Source: Mycobacterium gordonae | Lineage (GTDB): Bacteria; Actinomycetota; Actinomycetes; Mycobacteriales; Mycobacteriaceae | NCBI RefSeq assembly: GCF_001417955.2 | Contig: NZ_LKTM01000168.1 | Span: forward strand, 1-64,000 | DNA: 64,000 nt | Direction of reading: 5' to 3' | Shown here: piece after piece, positions 54,339 to 64,000 of the stretch | Layout: each line of letters opens with the position of its first letter | How positions within the stretch are numbered: position 1 is the stretch's first letter | Made by a program: the position numbers and the translations under genes | The notes under the pieces: generated by a model | Told to the model about the DNA's origin: nothing | Databases searched by the model: none | The model's input: the letters and a program-made list of their open reading frames with translations, nothing else

Positions 54339-57300
54339 TACTGCTGCACGGTACGCACGCGCCGCAGGTCGAGGATGCCCGGCGCGCCGATGTCGGTGAG
54401 GAATCGGGCCTGCTTCTCCCGCAGCCCGGCGAGGTCGAACTTGCCGGAGGTGAATCCGGCCGCTTCGAAGCGGCGGGCGCGGCGCGACTCGGCTTCCACG
54501 GCGTTGACGGGCGGCTCGTCGTAGGCGCGTCCGCCCGGATGGGCGACGTGGTAGGTGCAGCCCCCGCGTGAGGTCCCGGCGGTCAGGTCGATGAGCTCGA
54601 ACTGCAGCGGGACATCGGTGGAGATCGTCGGGTGCAGCGCACTGGGCGGCTGCCAGGCCTTGAACCGCACACCGCCGACGTGGATGTCGGGGTTGTCGGT
54701 GGCCAGCAGCGGGACGGGGTAGCCGTTGCAGATCACGGCGTAGCGGTGCCGATCGGCGCCGATCACGCGGACCTGGACGCGTTCGACCGACGAGTCGACG
54801 TAGCGGGCGGTGCCGGTGGCGGTCGACTCCTCGCCCAGGGTGTTCCACGGCTCGATGGCGCCGCGCAACTCGATTTCCACGCCGTCGAAGACGGCGGTCC
54901 CGATGCGCGGGAACCGGAATTCGGTGAACGGGTCCAGCCAGCTGGTCTCGAACGCGATCCCGTGCGAGCGCAGATCGGCCGCGACGTCGGCGATATCGTG
55001 AATCAGGAAGTGCGGCAACAGGTATCGCCCATGCAGGTTGGCGCCGTGCCGGATCAGCGGGGCGCGCAGCGGCTGTTCCCAGAACCACGCCACCAGCGAG
55101 CGCACCAGCAGCGACTGCACCATCGCCATCCGCAGGTGCGGCGGCATCTCGAAGCCGCGCAGCCCCAGCAGCCCGAGCCGGCCGCGGGCGCCTTCGGGGC
55201 TGTAGAGCTTGTCGATGCAGAACTCGGCGCGGTGGGTGTTGCCGGTGATGTCGGTGAGCAGGTGGCGCAGCGCCCGGTCGGTCACCCACGGTTTCGCGGC
55301 ACCGCCGGCACTCAGACGCGCGATCTCCGCGAAGGCGATCTCGAGTTCGTAGAGCGCCTCGGCGCGGCCTTCGTCCACCCGGGGCGCCTGCGAGGTGGTG
55401 CCGATGAACCGGCCGGCGAACAGGTAGGACAGCGACGGATGCCGCTGCCAGTAGGTCAGCAGCGACACCAGCAGGTCGGGGCGGCGCAGCAGCGGAGAGT
55501 CCGCGGGCGTGACGCCGCCGAGGGTGATGTGATTGCCGCCGCCGGTGCCCCCGTGGGTGCCGTCGATGTCGAACGACTCGGTGGACAGCCGCGCCAGCCG
55601 CGCTTGCGCATAGAGCGTTTCCAGTTGCCGGCGCTGCTCGTCGAAGCTGGCGGTCGGTGCGACGTTGACCTCGATGACACCGGGGTCGGGTGTGATCGTC
55701 GTCGACGTCAGGCGCGGGTCCGGCGGCGGACCGTAGCCCTCGATCACCACCCGGGTGTCGACCTTCGCCACGGCGGATTCGATGCGCGCGATCAGGTCCA
55801 CGAAGTCTTCCAGCGCCTCGGTGGGCGGCATGAACACGTACAGCAGCCCGTCGCGCACCTCGGCGACCAGCGCGGTCGTCGGCGCGTTGTGTGGCTCGAC
55901 GAGCACCGCCTGGTCGGGCGCGGCGGGGGACAGCGGGTCGCTGATCGCCACCGGGTCGACTTCGTAGGACGCCGGTGGCGGGTCCCAGCTGATCGAGTTC
56001 AGCGGCAGCCGCAGACCCGCGGGCGAATCGCCCTCGGTGAGCACCAGTCGGCCCCGGCGCAACCGCCAGTCGGCACTGGCCCAGCCGCTGCCGTCGTCGC
56101 GGCGGTGCAGCGGGAGTACGAAGGCCGACGGAGCGGTGACGGCCTCATCCAGCCGCGCCAGCAACTCGGACCGGCGCGCGCCAGCGTCGTCGGCGAGGTC
56201 GTCGTCGGGGGCCACCGCATCGCCCGCCGGCAACCGGACGGCGGCGGCCAGCCGGGCCAGCGGGTCCTCGAAGGCCGGGCGCACCTGCGACAACGGCAGC
56301 CCGAAGCTCTCGGCGATCCCTGCCAGCACGTCGTGTGCGGTGTCGATCTCGACGGGCTCGGCATCGACGGCCCCCCAGGGGTCGGCCAGCAACGCCTCGT
56401 TGGTCCACAGGGGGCGCCCGTCGGTGCGCCAGTACAGCCCGATCTGCCAGCGCGGCAACGGCTCTCCGGGGTACCACTTGCCCTGGCTGCGCTGCACCAG
56501 TCCCTCCGGCGCCCACTGCGCCTTCAACCGGGCGGCCAGATCCGAGGCCAGCTTCCGTTTGTGCGGGCCGTCCGCGGCGGTGCGCCACTCCGCGTCCACC
56601 TGGTTGTCCACCGACACGAACGTCGGCTCACCACCGATGGTCAGGCGGACGTCACCGGCCGCCAACCGGTCGTCGACGTGGTGGCCCACCGCGCAGATCG
56701 TGGCCCATGCCTCGTCGGTGTAGGGCAAGGTGACGCGCGGGTCCTCGTGGACCCGGGTGACGGTGTTGGAGAACTCCATCACCGAACTGCAGGGTTCGGT
56801 GCTCCCGGTGATGGGTGCGGCGGACGCCGGGTGGGGCGTGGCCGCCAACGGGATGTGTCCCTCCCCGGCGAACAGCCCCGAGGTCGGGTCGAGTCCGATC
56901 CAGCCCGCGCCCGGGATGTACACCTCGGTCCACGCGTGCAGGTCGGTGAAGTCGGCGGCCGGTCCCGATGGCCCGTCGAGCGCTTCCACGTCAGAGGTCA
57001 GCTGTACCAGGTAGCCCGAGACGAACCGGGCGGCCAGGCCAAGCTGGCGCAGGATCGACACCAGCAGCCACGCCGAATCCCGGCATGAGCCGACGCCGGT
57101 GCGCAGGGTGAAGTCCGGGGTCTGGACGCCGGGTTCCATCCGCAGGCTGTAGGTGACGTCGACGTTGATGGCCCTGTTCAGTGCGACCAGGAAGTCGATG
57201 GTGCGGGTGCCCTCGGGTACCGAGAAGTTGCGCACCCAGGCCTGCGCCAGGTCCCCGGGCCCGGACCCTTCGCCGTCCTCGTCGACGGGTCGCAGGTACG

Positions 57301-57655
57301 GCTCGAGGTCGTCGGCAAGCGCCTTGGGGTACAGCGATTTGTCCGGATGCCAGGTCTCGGCCCAGTCTTCGATGAAGAAGTCGAACGGGTTGATCACCTT
57401 GAGGTCGGCGATGAGGCCGACGGTGATCGTCATCTCCCGCGTGGGCTTGGGAAACACCAGCCTGGCCAGGAAATTGCCCAGCGCGTCCTGCTGCCAGTTG
57501 ATGAAGTGCTCGGCCGGCTCGACCCGCAGGGAGTAGGCCTCGATCGGCGTGCGCGAATGCGGAGCCGGGCGCAGCCGCACCACATGGGGATAGACCTGGA
57601 CCAGCTTGTCAAAGGTGTAACTGGTGCGGTGCTCCAGTGCAACTTTGATGCTCAT
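54338..57655 (-). CDS. Large transglutaminase-DUF2126 fusion protein
   Basis: A 1105-residue protein. It begins with the transglutaminase N-terminal domain (SIKVALEHRTSYTFDKLVQV) and core (Cys in GVGSCRDSAWLL, His in DLHAWTEVYI, Asp in GLDPTSGLF). The DUF2126 region follows from about residue 300 to the end, with VEGYGPPPDPR, GTGGGNHITLGG and the C-terminal HVAHPGGRAYDE. DUF2126 resembles glutamine synthetase/amidoligase folds. The ATG at 57655 gives the canonical start; a GTG 18 bases upstream has no ribosome site. Counterpart Rv2566. It forms one unit with the ATP-grasp/alpha-E gene. Confidence 0.93.
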   Translation of the reverse strand: MSIKVALEHRTSYTFDKLVQVYPHVVRLRPAPHSRTPIEAYSLRVEPAEHFINWQQDALGNFLARLVFPKPTREMTITVGLIADLKVINPFDFFIEDWAETWHPDKSLYPKALADDLEPYLRPVDEDGEGSGPGDLAQAWVRNFSVPEGTRTIDFLVALNRAINVDVTYSLRMEPGVQTPDFTLRTGVGSCRDSAWLLVSILRQLGLAARFVSGYLVQLTSDVEALDGPSGPAADFTDLHAWTEVYIPGAGWIGLDPTSGLFAGEGHIPLAATPHPASAAPITGSTEPCSSVMEFSNTVTRVHEDPRVTLPYTDEAWATICAVGHHVDDRLAAGDVRLTIGGEPTFVSVDNQVDAEWRTAADGPHKRKLASDLAARLKAQWAPEGLVQRSQGKWYPGEPLPRWQIGLYWRTDGRPLWTNEALLADPWGAVDAEPVEIDTAHDVLAGIAESFGLPLSQVRPAFEDPLARLAAAVRLPAGDAVAPDDDLADDAGARRSELLARLDEAVTAPSAFVLPLHRRDDGSGWASADWRLRRGRLVLTEGDSPAGLRLPLNSISWDPPPASYEVDPVAISDPLSPAAPDQAVLVEPHNAPTTALVAEVRDGLLYVFMPPTEALEDFVDLIARIESAVAKVDTRVVIEGYGPPPDPRLTSTTITPDPGVIEVNVAPTASFDEQRRQLETLYAQARLARLSTESFDIDGTHGGTGGGNHITLGGVTPADSPLLRRPDLLVSLLTYWQRHPSLSYLFAGRFIGTTSQAPRVDEGRAEALYELEIAFAEIARLSAGGAAKPWVTDRALRHLLTDITGNTHRAEFCIDKLYSPEGARGRLGLLGLRGFEMPPHLRMAMVQSLLVRSLVAWFWEQPLRAPLIRHGANLHGRYLLPHFLIHDIADVAADLRSHGIAFETSWLDPFTEFRFPRIGTAVFDGVEIELRGAIEPWNTLGEESTATGTARYVDSSVERVQVRVIGADRHRYAVICNGYPVPLLATDNPDIHVGGVRFKAWQPPSALHPTISTDVPLQFELIDLTAGTSRGGCTYHVAHPGGRAYDEPPVNAVEAESRRARRFEAAGFTSGKFDLAGLREKQARFLTDIGAPGILDLRRVRTVQQ

Positions 57656-57677
57656 AACCGCTGATCCCATCACAAGA

Positions 57678-57727
57678 GACAGCCGCCCGCCGCGCGCCTG
57701 TGGTGGCTTGCGTTGCGGGCGGCTGTC
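57678..57727. terminator. Long 13-bp stem hairpin
   Basis: GACAGCCGCCCGC and GCGGGCGGCTGTC are exact complements 24 bases apart. The hairpin lies between the stop of the Pro/Gly-rich membrane gene and the start of the transglutaminase gene, both on the minus strand, and would insulate them. Confidence 0.6.
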
Positions 57728-57737
57728 ATTCGATTGT

Positions 57738-57762
57738 CAGACCGCTCCGTGTGAACGGTCTG
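57738..57762 (-). terminator. Terminator hairpin of the Pro/Gly-rich membrane gene
   Basis: CAGACCG and CGGTCTG pair with an 11-base loop, 12 bases past the stop codon at 57774. A second, stronger hairpin follows at 57727-57678. Confidence 0.55.
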
Positions 57763-57773
57763 TTTCGGTCGTT

Positions 57774-58850
57774 TTACGAGTACTGCTGCGGCGGCGGGTA
57801 CTGCCCGGGCGGCGGTCCCGGCGGGTACTGACCAGGCGCTCCGGCCTGCTCCAGCTCGGCGACGTGGCCGCCGGTCAGCTTGCGGTAGGTGTACACCTGG
57901 ACCAGCGCTGCGACGGGGGCTCCCACCACCAGGCCGATGTAGCAGGCGATCTGGCCGACGGCCACCGCCGCGTACTGCACCAGCCAGGACAGTGCGCTGG
58001 GTCCGAGGTTGGCGCGCACGGTCGCGAAGCTGGCCTTGATGGCATCGATCGGCGACAGATTCTTGTCGACGACATACGGCACGGCGAACTGGGTGAAGAA
58101 AGCGATCACCAGCGGCCCGACGATGGTGCAGGACAACAGTGACGAGGCCAGCACGACCAGCAGCGTGGTCAGCAGCACCTTGGCCACGTTGCGCGGCTTG
58201 AAGAAGGTTCCGATGCTCACCGGACGGCCATCGGCGAGGTCCAGGCTGGCGGTGGTCAGACCGGCCTGCAGGAACGCCGCGACGACGAGGGCGAGGATGA
58301 TGCCGACGGTCAGCACGATCCAGCTGATGATCCCGAACTCGGTATTGGTCGACTCGTAGCTGACGCCGTACCCGTAATCGGTGGTGGTCGTCGTGGTCTC
58401 GGCGGTCGCGAAGGCGATGCCCAGCGGGATACCGACGACGGCGGCGATGATCAGGAAGTAGATCGCGACCGGCGCGGCCAGCGCGGCGGCGTTGTTCTTG
58501 AACTTGCCCCACGACCAGTTGAAGGCGTCGCCGACGCTGAACGGGACGCCCGTCGGGCCGCCACCCAGGCCCGCCTGGGGCGGATAGCCCTGCGGCGGGG
58601 CGCCGTAGCCCGGCGGCGGGGGCGGCGGAGGCGGAGTGCCGTAGCCGGGCGCCTGATATCCGCCCGGGCCCTGCTGGCCGTAGTCAGGTGGCGGCGGAGG
58701 AGCGCCGTAGCCCGGAGGCGGAGGAGGCGGTGCCCCGTAACCGGGAGGCGGCGGCGGAGGGGCTCCGTGACGCGGCGGGGGCGGATAGCCCTGCGGGTTG
58801 CCGCCCTGAGGGTCGGCCGGGTTGCCTGGATATTCTGGCGGCTGGCTCAT
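57774..58850 (-). CDS. Proline/glycine-rich multi-pass membrane protein
   Basis: A 358-residue protein. The first ~120 residues are a repetitive Pro-Gly-Tyr cytoplasmic tail (PPPPPGYGAP repeats). The remainder has about five to six membrane helices of the glycerophosphodiester phosphodiesterase membrane-domain type (FSVGDAFNWSWGKF, then FTQFAVPYVVDKNLSPIDAI). It resembles Rv2560. The repetitive tail resembles those of other mycobacterial envelope proteins and may mediate protein contacts. Function unknown. Confidence 0.85.
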   Translation of the reverse strand: MSQPPEYPGNPADPQGGNPQGYPPPPRHGAPPPPPPGYGAPPPPPPGYGAPPPPPDYGQQGPGGYQAPGYGTPPPPPPPPGYGAPPQGYPPQAGLGGGPTGVPFSVGDAFNWSWGKFKNNAAALAAPVAIYFLIIAAVVGIPLGIAFATAETTTTTTDYGYGVSYESTNTEFGIISWIVLTVGIILALVVAAFLQAGLTTASLDLADGRPVSIGTFFKPRNVAKVLLTTLLVVLASSLLSCTIVGPLVIAFFTQFAVPYVVDKNLSPIDAIKASFATVRANLGPSALSWLVQYAAVAVGQIACYIGLVVGAPVAALVQVYTYRKLTGGHVAELEQAGAPGQYPPGPPPGQYPPPQQYS

Positions 58851-58987
58851 GGCTTTCCTAGGTGCCTCGTAGTTCGCTCTTGTCGATCGGGGCGTAGCAA
58901 ACGGGAACTTAGCAAATGTGCGCTCTGGATGCTCGCATTGGTTGGCGGCCGGCTTTCCCCGTCAATGGCGTGTCCGCGTTGCGTGGT

Positions 58988-60340
58988 ATGCCTGAAGTCG
59001 TGTCCGACGGTCTGTTCGACCTGCCTGGTGCGCCGAAATCGACCGACCACTCGTTGAGCGTTTCGGGTGCCGGTGCCCCGTTGGCGGTACGGATGCGTCC
59101 GGCCACGCTCGACGAAGTGGTAGGGCAGGAGCACCTGCTGGCCGCCGGGTCGCCGTTGCGGCGCCTGGTCGAGGGCTCGGGTGTCGCCTCCGCCATTCTC
59201 TACGGACCGCCGGGGAGCGGGAAGACGACGCTGGCGGCGCTCGTCTCACAGGCCACCGGGCGCCGCTTCGAGGCGCTGTCGGCGTTGTCGGCTGGTGTCA
59301 AAGATGTTCGGGCCGTGATTGATTCAGCTCGATCGGCGCTGCTGCGCGGTGAGCAGACGGTGTTGTTCATCGACGAGGTGCACCGGTTCTCCAAGACCCA
59401 GCAGGACGCGCTGCTGGCCGCGGTGGAGAACCGGGTGGTGTTGCTGGTGGCGGCCACCACCGAGAATCCGTCGTTCTCGGTGGTCGCGCCGTTGCTGTCG
59501 CGATCGCTGATTCTGCAGCTGCGGCCGCTGACCCCCGACGACGTCCGGACGGTGGTGCAGCGGGCGATCGACGACCCGCGCGGACTGGGCGGCAAGGTGA
59601 CGGTGGCGCCGGAGGCCGTCGAGCTTCTGGTGCAACTGGCCGCGGGTGACGCCCGGCGTGCGCTGACCGCTCTCGAGGTGGCCTCCGAAGCTTCCGATCA
59701 CGTGGCTGTCGAAACCATCGAGCAGTCCTTGGACCGGGCCGCGGTGCGTTACGACCGGGACGGCGATCAGCATTACGACGTCGTCAGCGCCTTCATCAAA
59801 TCGGTGCGCGGCTCGGACGTGGACGCGGCGCTGCACTATCTGGCCCGGATGCTGGTGGCGGGGGAGGATCCGCGGTTCATCGCGCGGCGCTTGATGATCC
59901 TGGCCAGCGAGGACATCGGCATGGCGGATTCGACGGCGCTGCTGGTTGCGGTTGCCGCCGCGCAGACGGTCGCGCTGATCGGGATGCCCGAGGCGCAGCT
60001 GACCCTGGCCCACGCCACCGTTCATCTGGCCACCGCGCCGAAATCCAACGCGGTGACGACCGCGCTCGGTGCCGCGATGGGTGACATCAAGGCGGGCAAG
60101 GCCGGCCTGGTGCCCCCTCATCTGCGCGACGGGCACTATTCGGGCGCGGCGAAGCTGGGCAATGCGCAGGGTTACAAATACTCGCACGACGACCCTGACG
60201 GCGTGGTGGCACAACAGTATTCACCGGATGAACTGGTGGGCGTGGACTATTACCGGCCGACCGGGCGAGGCGCCGAACGCGAGATCGCCGGCCGCCTGGA
60301 ACGGTTGCGCGCGATCATCCGCGGGAGGCGGAGGTCGTGA
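58988..60340 (+). CDS. rarA: Replication-associated recombination protein A (RarA/MgsA)
   Basis: A 450-residue AAA+ ATPase related to clamp loaders that acts at stalled replication forks. Walker A is [12 protein letters not shown], Walker [11 protein letters not shown], sensor 1 AATTENPSF. The C-terminal tetramerisation domain contains [16 protein letters not shown] and [14 protein letters not shown]. The ATG at 58988 or the GTG at 59000 ([10 protein letters not shown]) are both possible; neither has a ribosome site. Counterpart Rv2559c. Overlaps a 26-codon ORF by GTGA. Confidence 0.94.
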   Translation: MPEVVSDGLFDLPGAPKSTDHSLSVSGAGAPLAVRMRPATLDEVVGQEHLLAAGSPLRRLVEGSGVASAILYGPPGSGKTTLAALVSQATGRRFEALSALSAGVKDVRAVIDSARSALLRGEQTVLFIDEVHRFSKTQQDALLAAVENRVVLLVAATTENPSFSVVAPLLSRSLILQLRPLTPDDVRTVVQRAIDDPRGLGGKVTVAPEAVELLVQLAAGDARRALTALEVASEASDHVAVETIEQSLDRAAVRYDRDGDQHYDVVSAFIKSVRGSDVDAALHYLARMLVAGEDPRFIARRLMILASEDIGMADSTALLVAVAAAQTVALIGMPEAQLTLAHATVHLATAPKSNAVTTALGAAMGDIKAGKAGLVPPHLRDGHYSGAAKLGNAQGYKYSHDDPDGVVAQQYSPDELVGVDYYRPTGRGAEREIAGRLERLRAIIRGRRRS

Positions 60341-60417
60341 AACACTTCACCGACGACGAGATGAATCAGTGGCTGCCCTCCGCGAACCCGCTGGCTGACT
60401 TCTTACCGAGCCTGTAG
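60337..60417 (+). CDS. Possible 26-residue protein coupled to rarA
   Basis: GTG at 60337 overlaps the rarA stop as GTGA and is preceded by GGGAGGCGGAGG. The frame runs 26 codons to TAG and reads [16 protein letters not shown] then [10 protein letters not shown]. Overlap geometry and ribosome site are those of a real coupled gene, but nothing else supports it. Unlike the peptide pair at 33.4-34.5 kb it has no paralogue here. Confidence 0.4.
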   Translation: MKHFTDDEMNQWLPSANPLADFLPSL

Positions 60418-60476
60418 TTCTGGCGGCCCTCACTCGCTTTTTGGCTCCAGATTTACAGGCTGGGCGAACGGGCGCC

Positions 60477-61097
60477 CTAGACCAGCTCGGGCACCCGCAG
60501 GTGAGCCAGCGCCAGCTCGAATTCGCCGACGTCGTCCTGGTCGAGGCCGAGATCGCGCATCATCGCCGTCCGCATCGAGCGGGCCGACTCGGCGCAGCGG
60601 TCCATCGCCTCGCGGCTGTCGTAAGTCACCGACACCACGGCCCGCGCCGACGTCGGATCGACCATCAGGCTGGCGCTGCAGAAGCCGTCGAAATCTTCGA
60701 CTGCCGGCAGGACGGCCCACCGGTAGTAGTCGATGCCGCGCTCGAACAGTTCCGGTCGCGTCCGCAGCCAGGTCGCCCGCACACAGGCGCCGGGGGCGGA
60801 GCGGTGGTCGCGATGCAGGACCGCGATGCGCCACTGGTCGACCACGGCGCTGCCTCCGAACATCTCGACGGCGCGGTAACGCACCGGCCACACCCGCTCG
60901 GCACTGCGCTGCATCGCCGACTCGGTTTCCCAGGAACTGGTGGCGATGCACCGGCCCGACTCGCGGTCCACCAGTAGCGATAGGCCCAGGCAGCCTTCCA
61001 TCTCGTCAAGGGCAGGCATGACCACGTCGCGGACATAGTTGATGCCCATGTTGATCGACGAGCGCTGCGCCTGGATGGTCGTGGAACGTGCAAACAC
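60477..61097 (-). CDS. Duplicated ferredoxin-like (ABM-type) domain protein, Rv2558-like
   Basis: A 206-residue soluble protein made of two related halves. The first has INYVRDVVMPALDEMEGCLG then LLVDRESGRCIATSSWET; the second has IDYYRWAVLPAVEDFDGFCS then LMVDPTSARAVVSVTYDS. Each resembles the dimeric alpha-beta barrel fold of antibiotic-biosynthesis monooxygenases. The GTG at 61097 follows AGGAGGGG, a strong ribosome site. M. tuberculosis has two adjacent genes of this type (Rv2557, Rv2558, starvation-induced); only one is present here. Divergent from the YjbQ-family gene. Confidence 0.8.
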   Translation of the reverse strand: MFARSTTIQAQRSSINMGINYVRDVVMPALDEMEGCLGLSLLVDRESGRCIATSSWETESAMQRSAERVWPVRYRAVEMFGGSAVVDQWRIAVLHRDHRSAPGACVRATWLRTRPELFERGIDYYRWAVLPAVEDFDGFCSASLMVDPTSARAVVSVTYDSREAMDRCAESARSMRTAMMRDLGLDQDDVGEFELALAHLRVPELV

Positions 61098-61203
61098 GGT
61101 CGACCCCTCCTGTGAGTCGGGGCAGCGCCCCCGGCGGCGCCACCGGTCCACCACCACCTTCCTCCGGCACCGGCGGCTGATCAAGCCCCGTAGGCTGGTC
61201 CGG

Positions 61204-61605
61204 ATGGATACCGATGTGCTGGATGTGGACACCACGCGTCGCCGCATCGTCGACCTCACCGACGCGGTGCGCGAGTTCTGCGGCAACCACGCCGACGGCC
61301 TCTGCAACGTGTTCGTCCCGCACGCGACGGCCGGGGTGGCCATCATCGAGACCGGCGCCGGGTCCGACGACGACCTGCTGGACACACTCGAGCGGCTGCT
61401 GCCCCGCGACGACCGCTACCGGCACTCGCACGGCTCGCCGGGTCACGGTGCCGACCACGTCATGCCGGCGATCATCTCGCCCTCGGTGACAGTGCCGGTC
61501 AGCGGCGGCGAGCCGCTGTTGGGCACCTGGCAGAGCGTCGTGCTGGTCGACCTGAACCGCGATAATCCGCGGCGGTCGGTCCGGTTGAGCTTCGTCGACG
61601 GCTAG
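61204..61605 (+). CDS. YjbQ/UPF0047 family protein
   Basis: A 133-residue protein with the family signatures FVPHATAGVAIIETG, GSPGHGADHVMPAIISPS and GTWQSVVLVDLN. His residues in these form the likely metal/active site. Some members have weak thiamine-phosphate synthase activity, but the main role is unknown. The ATG at 61204 gives normal family length. Counterpart Rv2556c. Next gene on the strand is alaS, 105 bases on. Confidence 0.9.
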   Translation: MDTDVLDVDTTRRRIVDLTDAVREFCGNHADGLCNVFVPHATAGVAIIETGAGSDDDLLDTLERLLPRDDRYRHSHGSPGHGADHVMPAIISPSVTVPVSGGEPLLGTWQSVVLVDLNRDNPRRSVRLSFVDG

Positions 61606-61710
61606 ATGGAAGGCTAAGCGGGCCTCATTGCATGTTCGGCGGCCAGTTCCGGCGAATAGGCTGATACCCGACTCTCGCCAGTGAGCCCAGGAAATTAAGG
61701 AAGAAGCACA

Positions 61711-64000
61711 GTGCAGACACACGAGATCAGGAAGCGGTTCCTTGATCATTTCGTGAAGGCGGGCCACACCGAGGTACCCAGCGCCTCGGTGATCCTCGAC
61801 GACCCCAACCTGCTGTTCGTCAATGCCGGCATGGTCCAGTTCGTGCCGTTCTTCCTCGGCCAGCGCACACCGCCGTACGCCACTGCCACCAGCATCCAGA
61901 AGTGCATCCGCACCCCTGACATCGACGAGGTGGGCATCACCACCCGGCACAACACGTTCTTCCAGATGGCCGGCAACTTCTCCTTCGGCGACTACTTCAA
62001 ACGCGGCGCCATCGAGCTGGCCTGGGCGTTGCTGACCAACCCGGTGGCCGACGGCGGCTATGGCCTGGATCCCGAAAAGCTCTGGGCGACGGTCTATCTC
62101 GACGATGACGAGGCCGCGCAGCTGTGGCGCGACATTGCCGGCCTGCCGGCTGAGCGCATTCAGCGGCGCGGCATGGCCGACAACTACTGGTCGATGGGCA
62201 TACCTGGCCCGTGCGGCCCGTCCTCGGAGATCTACTACGACCGTGGACCCGAATTCGGCGTCGACGGTGGTCCCATCGCGAACGAGGACCGTTACCTCGA
62301 GGTGTGGAACCTCGTGTTCATGCAGAACGAGCGTGGCGAGGGCACCTCCAAAGAGGACTACGAGATCCTCGGGCCGTTGCCCCGCAAGAACATCGACACC
62401 GGCATGGGTGTCGAGCGCATCGCGCTGGTGCTGCAGAACGTGCACAACGTCTACGAGACCGACCTGCTGCGTCCGGTGATCGATCTGGTGGCCGGACGCG
62501 CACCCCGCGGATATGACGTCGGAAACCATGCCGATGACGTGCGCTACCGGATCATCGCCGACCACAGCCGCACCGCCGCCATTCTGATCGGCGACGGGGT
62601 CAGTCCTGGCAACGACGGCCGCGGCTATGTGCTGCGCCGACTGCTGCGGCGGGTCATCCGATCGGCAAAGCTGCTCGGTATCGACACCCCGATCGTCGGC
62701 GACCTGATGGCCACCGTGCGCGACGCGATGGGACCGTCGTATCCCGAGTTGGTCAACGACTTCGAGCGGATCAACCGCATCGCCGTCGCCGAGGAGACCG
62801 CCTTCAACCGCACGCTGGCCTCGGGCTCGAAATTGTTCGACGACGTGGCCGGCGCCACCAGATCCTCCGGCGCCACCGTCGTCTCCGGCTCCGATGCCTT
62901 CACCCTGCACGACACCTACGGCTTCCCGATCGAGCTCACGCTGGAGATGGCCGCCGAATCGGGCCTGACGGTCGACGAGGCGGGCTTCCGCGAGCTGATG
63001 GCCGAGCAGCGCCGGCGCGCGAAGGCCGACGCCGCCGCGCGCAAGCATGCGCATGCCGACCTGACCGCTTACCGAGAACTGGTCGACGCCGGACCCACCG
63101 AGTTCACCGGTTTCGACGAATTGACCTCCGAGGCAAGGATTCTCGGTATCTTCGTGGACGGCAAGCGGGTGCCGGTGGTGGCGCATGCCGACGCCGTGCA
63201 CGCCGATCGGGTGGAGCTGATCTTAGATCGCACACCGCTGTACGCCGAGTCGGGCGGCCAGATCGCCGACGCCGGCAGCATCAGCGGCACCGGTTCCGGG
63301 GCCAGCGCCCGCGCCGCGGTCACCGACGTGCAGAAGATCGCCAAGACCCTGCATGCGCACCGGGTCAACGTCGAGTCGGGTGAATTCGTCGAGGGCGACA
63401 CGGTGGTCGCCGCGGTGGACCCGGGCTGGCGTAAGGGCGCCACCCAGGGGCACTCCGGCACCCACATGGTGCATGCGGCCCTGCGACAGGTGCTGGGCCC
63501 CAACGCCGTTCAGGCCGGATCCCTGAACCGTCCCGGCTACCTGCGCTTCGACTTCAACTGGCAGGGGCCGCTGTCGGAGGACCAGCGCACCCAGATCGAA
63601 CAGGTGACCAACGAGGCCGTGCAGGCCGATTTCGAGGTGCATACGTTCCTCGAGAAACTCGAGAAGGCCAAGGCGATGGGCGCGATGGCGCTGTTCGGCG
63701 AGGCCTATCCCGACCAGGTTCGGGTGGTCGAGATGGGCGGGCCGTTCTCGCTGGAGTTGTGCGGTGGCACCCACGTGCACAACACGGCGCAGATCGGGCC
63801 GGTGACCATCCTCGGCGAATCCTCGATCGGTTCCGGCGTGCGCCGGGTGGAGGCCTACGTGGGGCTGGAGTCCTTCCGCCACCTCGCCAAGGAACGCGCG
63901 CTGATGGCGGGTCTGGCGTCGTCGCTGAAGGTGCCGTCCGAAGAGGTGCCGGCCCGGGTTGCCGGCCTGGTCGAACGGCTCAAGGCGGCCGAGAAGGAAC
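61711..64000 (+). CDS. alaS: Alanyl-tRNA synthetase (3' truncated by window edge)
   Basis: The frame is open from GTG at 61711 ([14 protein letters not shown], behind AAGGAAGAAG) to the end of the window, about 763 of an expected ~900 residues. The class II core includes [26 protein letters not shown] and GMGVERI. The editing domain has [13 protein letters not shown] and the zinc-binding [13 protein letters not shown]. The C-terminal C-Ala domain would lie beyond the window. It charges tRNA-Ala and clears mischarged Ser/Gly. Confidence 0.97.
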   Translation, partial: MQTHEIRKRFLDHFVKAGHTEVPSASVILDDPNLLFVNAGMVQFVPFFLGQRTPPYATATSIQKCIRTPDIDEVGITTRHNTFFQMAGNFSFGDYFKRGAIELAWALLTNPVADGGYGLDPEKLWATVYLDDDEAAQLWRDIAGLPAERIQRRGMADNYWSMGIPGPCGPSSEIYYDRGPEFGVDGGPIANEDRYLEVWNLVFMQNERGEGTSKEDYEILGPLPRKNIDTGMGVERIALVLQNVHNVYETDLLRPVIDLVAGRAPRGYDVGNHADDVRYRIIADHSRTAAILIGDGVSPGNDGRGYVLRRLLRRVIRSAKLLGIDTPIVGDLMATVRDAMGPSYPELVNDFERINRIAVAEETAFNRTLASGSKLFDDVAGATRSSGATVVSGSDAFTLHDTYGFPIELTLEMAAESGLTVDEAGFRELMAEQRRRAKADAAARKHAHADLTAYRELVDAGPTEFTGFDELTSEARILGIFVDGKRVPVVAHADAVHADRVELILDRTPLYAESGGQIADAGSISGTGSGASARAAVTDVQKIAKTLHAHRVNVESGEFVEGDTVVAAVDPGWRKGATQGHSGTHMVHAALRQVLGPNAVQAGSLNRPGYLRFDFNWQGPLSEDQRTQIEQVTNEAVQADFEVHTFLEKLEKAKAMGAMALFGEAYPDQVRVVEMGGPFSLELCGGTHVHNTAQIGPVTILGESSIGSGVRRVEAYVGLESFRHLAKERALMAGLASSLKVPSEEVPARVAGLVERLKAAEKE

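Noticed and set aside
1..64000. tRNA, rRNA, insertion sequences and phage genes
   Set aside because: No cloverleaf with a conserved TTCGAATC-type arm in tRNA context, no rRNA core sequence and no transposase or integrase motif was found by eye. A tRNAscan or HMM search would be decisive.

Overview
The window is high-GC actinobacterial DNA and reads as a Mycobacterium chromosome. The evidence is a glycine-rich PE_PGRS-type gene tail, a FadD9-type carboxylic acid reductase, mycobacterial LexA boxes and many GTG starts. From memory, the gene order follows the M. tuberculosis Rv2601 to Rv2555c block in reverse, and this recalled synteny was used to help choose starts and names. PGRS-rich genes favour a slow-growing species, but that is inference.

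Layout. 1-4.4 kb: PGRS tail, then a minus-strand five-gene cassette (DUF4178, DUF2617, DUF4247, DUF350, membrane-fused SpeE). 4.5-7.1 kb: LexA-controlled ruvC-ruvA-ruvB plus a DUF1304 membrane gene. 7.1-9.5 kb: accessory genes, namely two paralogous membrane proteins (the second frameshifted) and a GAF-ANTAR regulator, each with a SigF-like promoter. 9.5-16 kb: carboxylic acid reductase, a MarR repressor divergent from a catalytically degenerate alpha/beta hydrolase, and gabT. 16.2-24.9 kb: yajC-secD-secF, a solute-binding lipoprotein, apt, a hypothetical gene and relA. 24.9-32.9 kb: a Ser/Thr kinase, a membrane cyclophilin, a metallo-beta-lactamase-fold hydrolase, hisS, a tandem palindromic repeat array, a LexA-box radical SAM gene, a Tat-exported phosphatase and a patatin.

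33.4-38.1 kb is an accessory island between genes that look like Rv2576c and Rv2575. It contains two 26-residue paralogous peptides flanking a SAM methyltransferase, dense inverted repeats, an XRE-cupin regulator divergent from a class II aldolase and a DapA-family lyase, and a P450. The paired-peptide/methyltransferase unit is the best candidate for an undescribed system. The peptides match residue for residue without a gap, keep amino acids where codons have diverged, and each has a good ribosome binding site. I recognise no described peptide family in them.

38.1-64 kb returns to the conserved backbone: metallopeptidase, SRPBCC protein, ketopantoate-reductase-like gene, aspS, a Ddn-like protein, an FUSC-type membrane protein, MmcQ/YjbR, SDR, lipase-like hydrolase, a transglutaminase and a zinc metallopeptidase. 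Then comes an NAD-salvage operon (PRPP synthase-like, nadV, NrtR-like repressor) with its own palindromic operator. It is followed by the giant transglutaminase-DUF2126 and ATP-grasp/alpha-E genes, a Pro/Gly-rich membrane protein, rarA, a duplicated-domain stress protein, a YjbQ-family gene and the 5' part of alaS. No tRNA, rRNA, CRISPR array or insertion sequence was seen.
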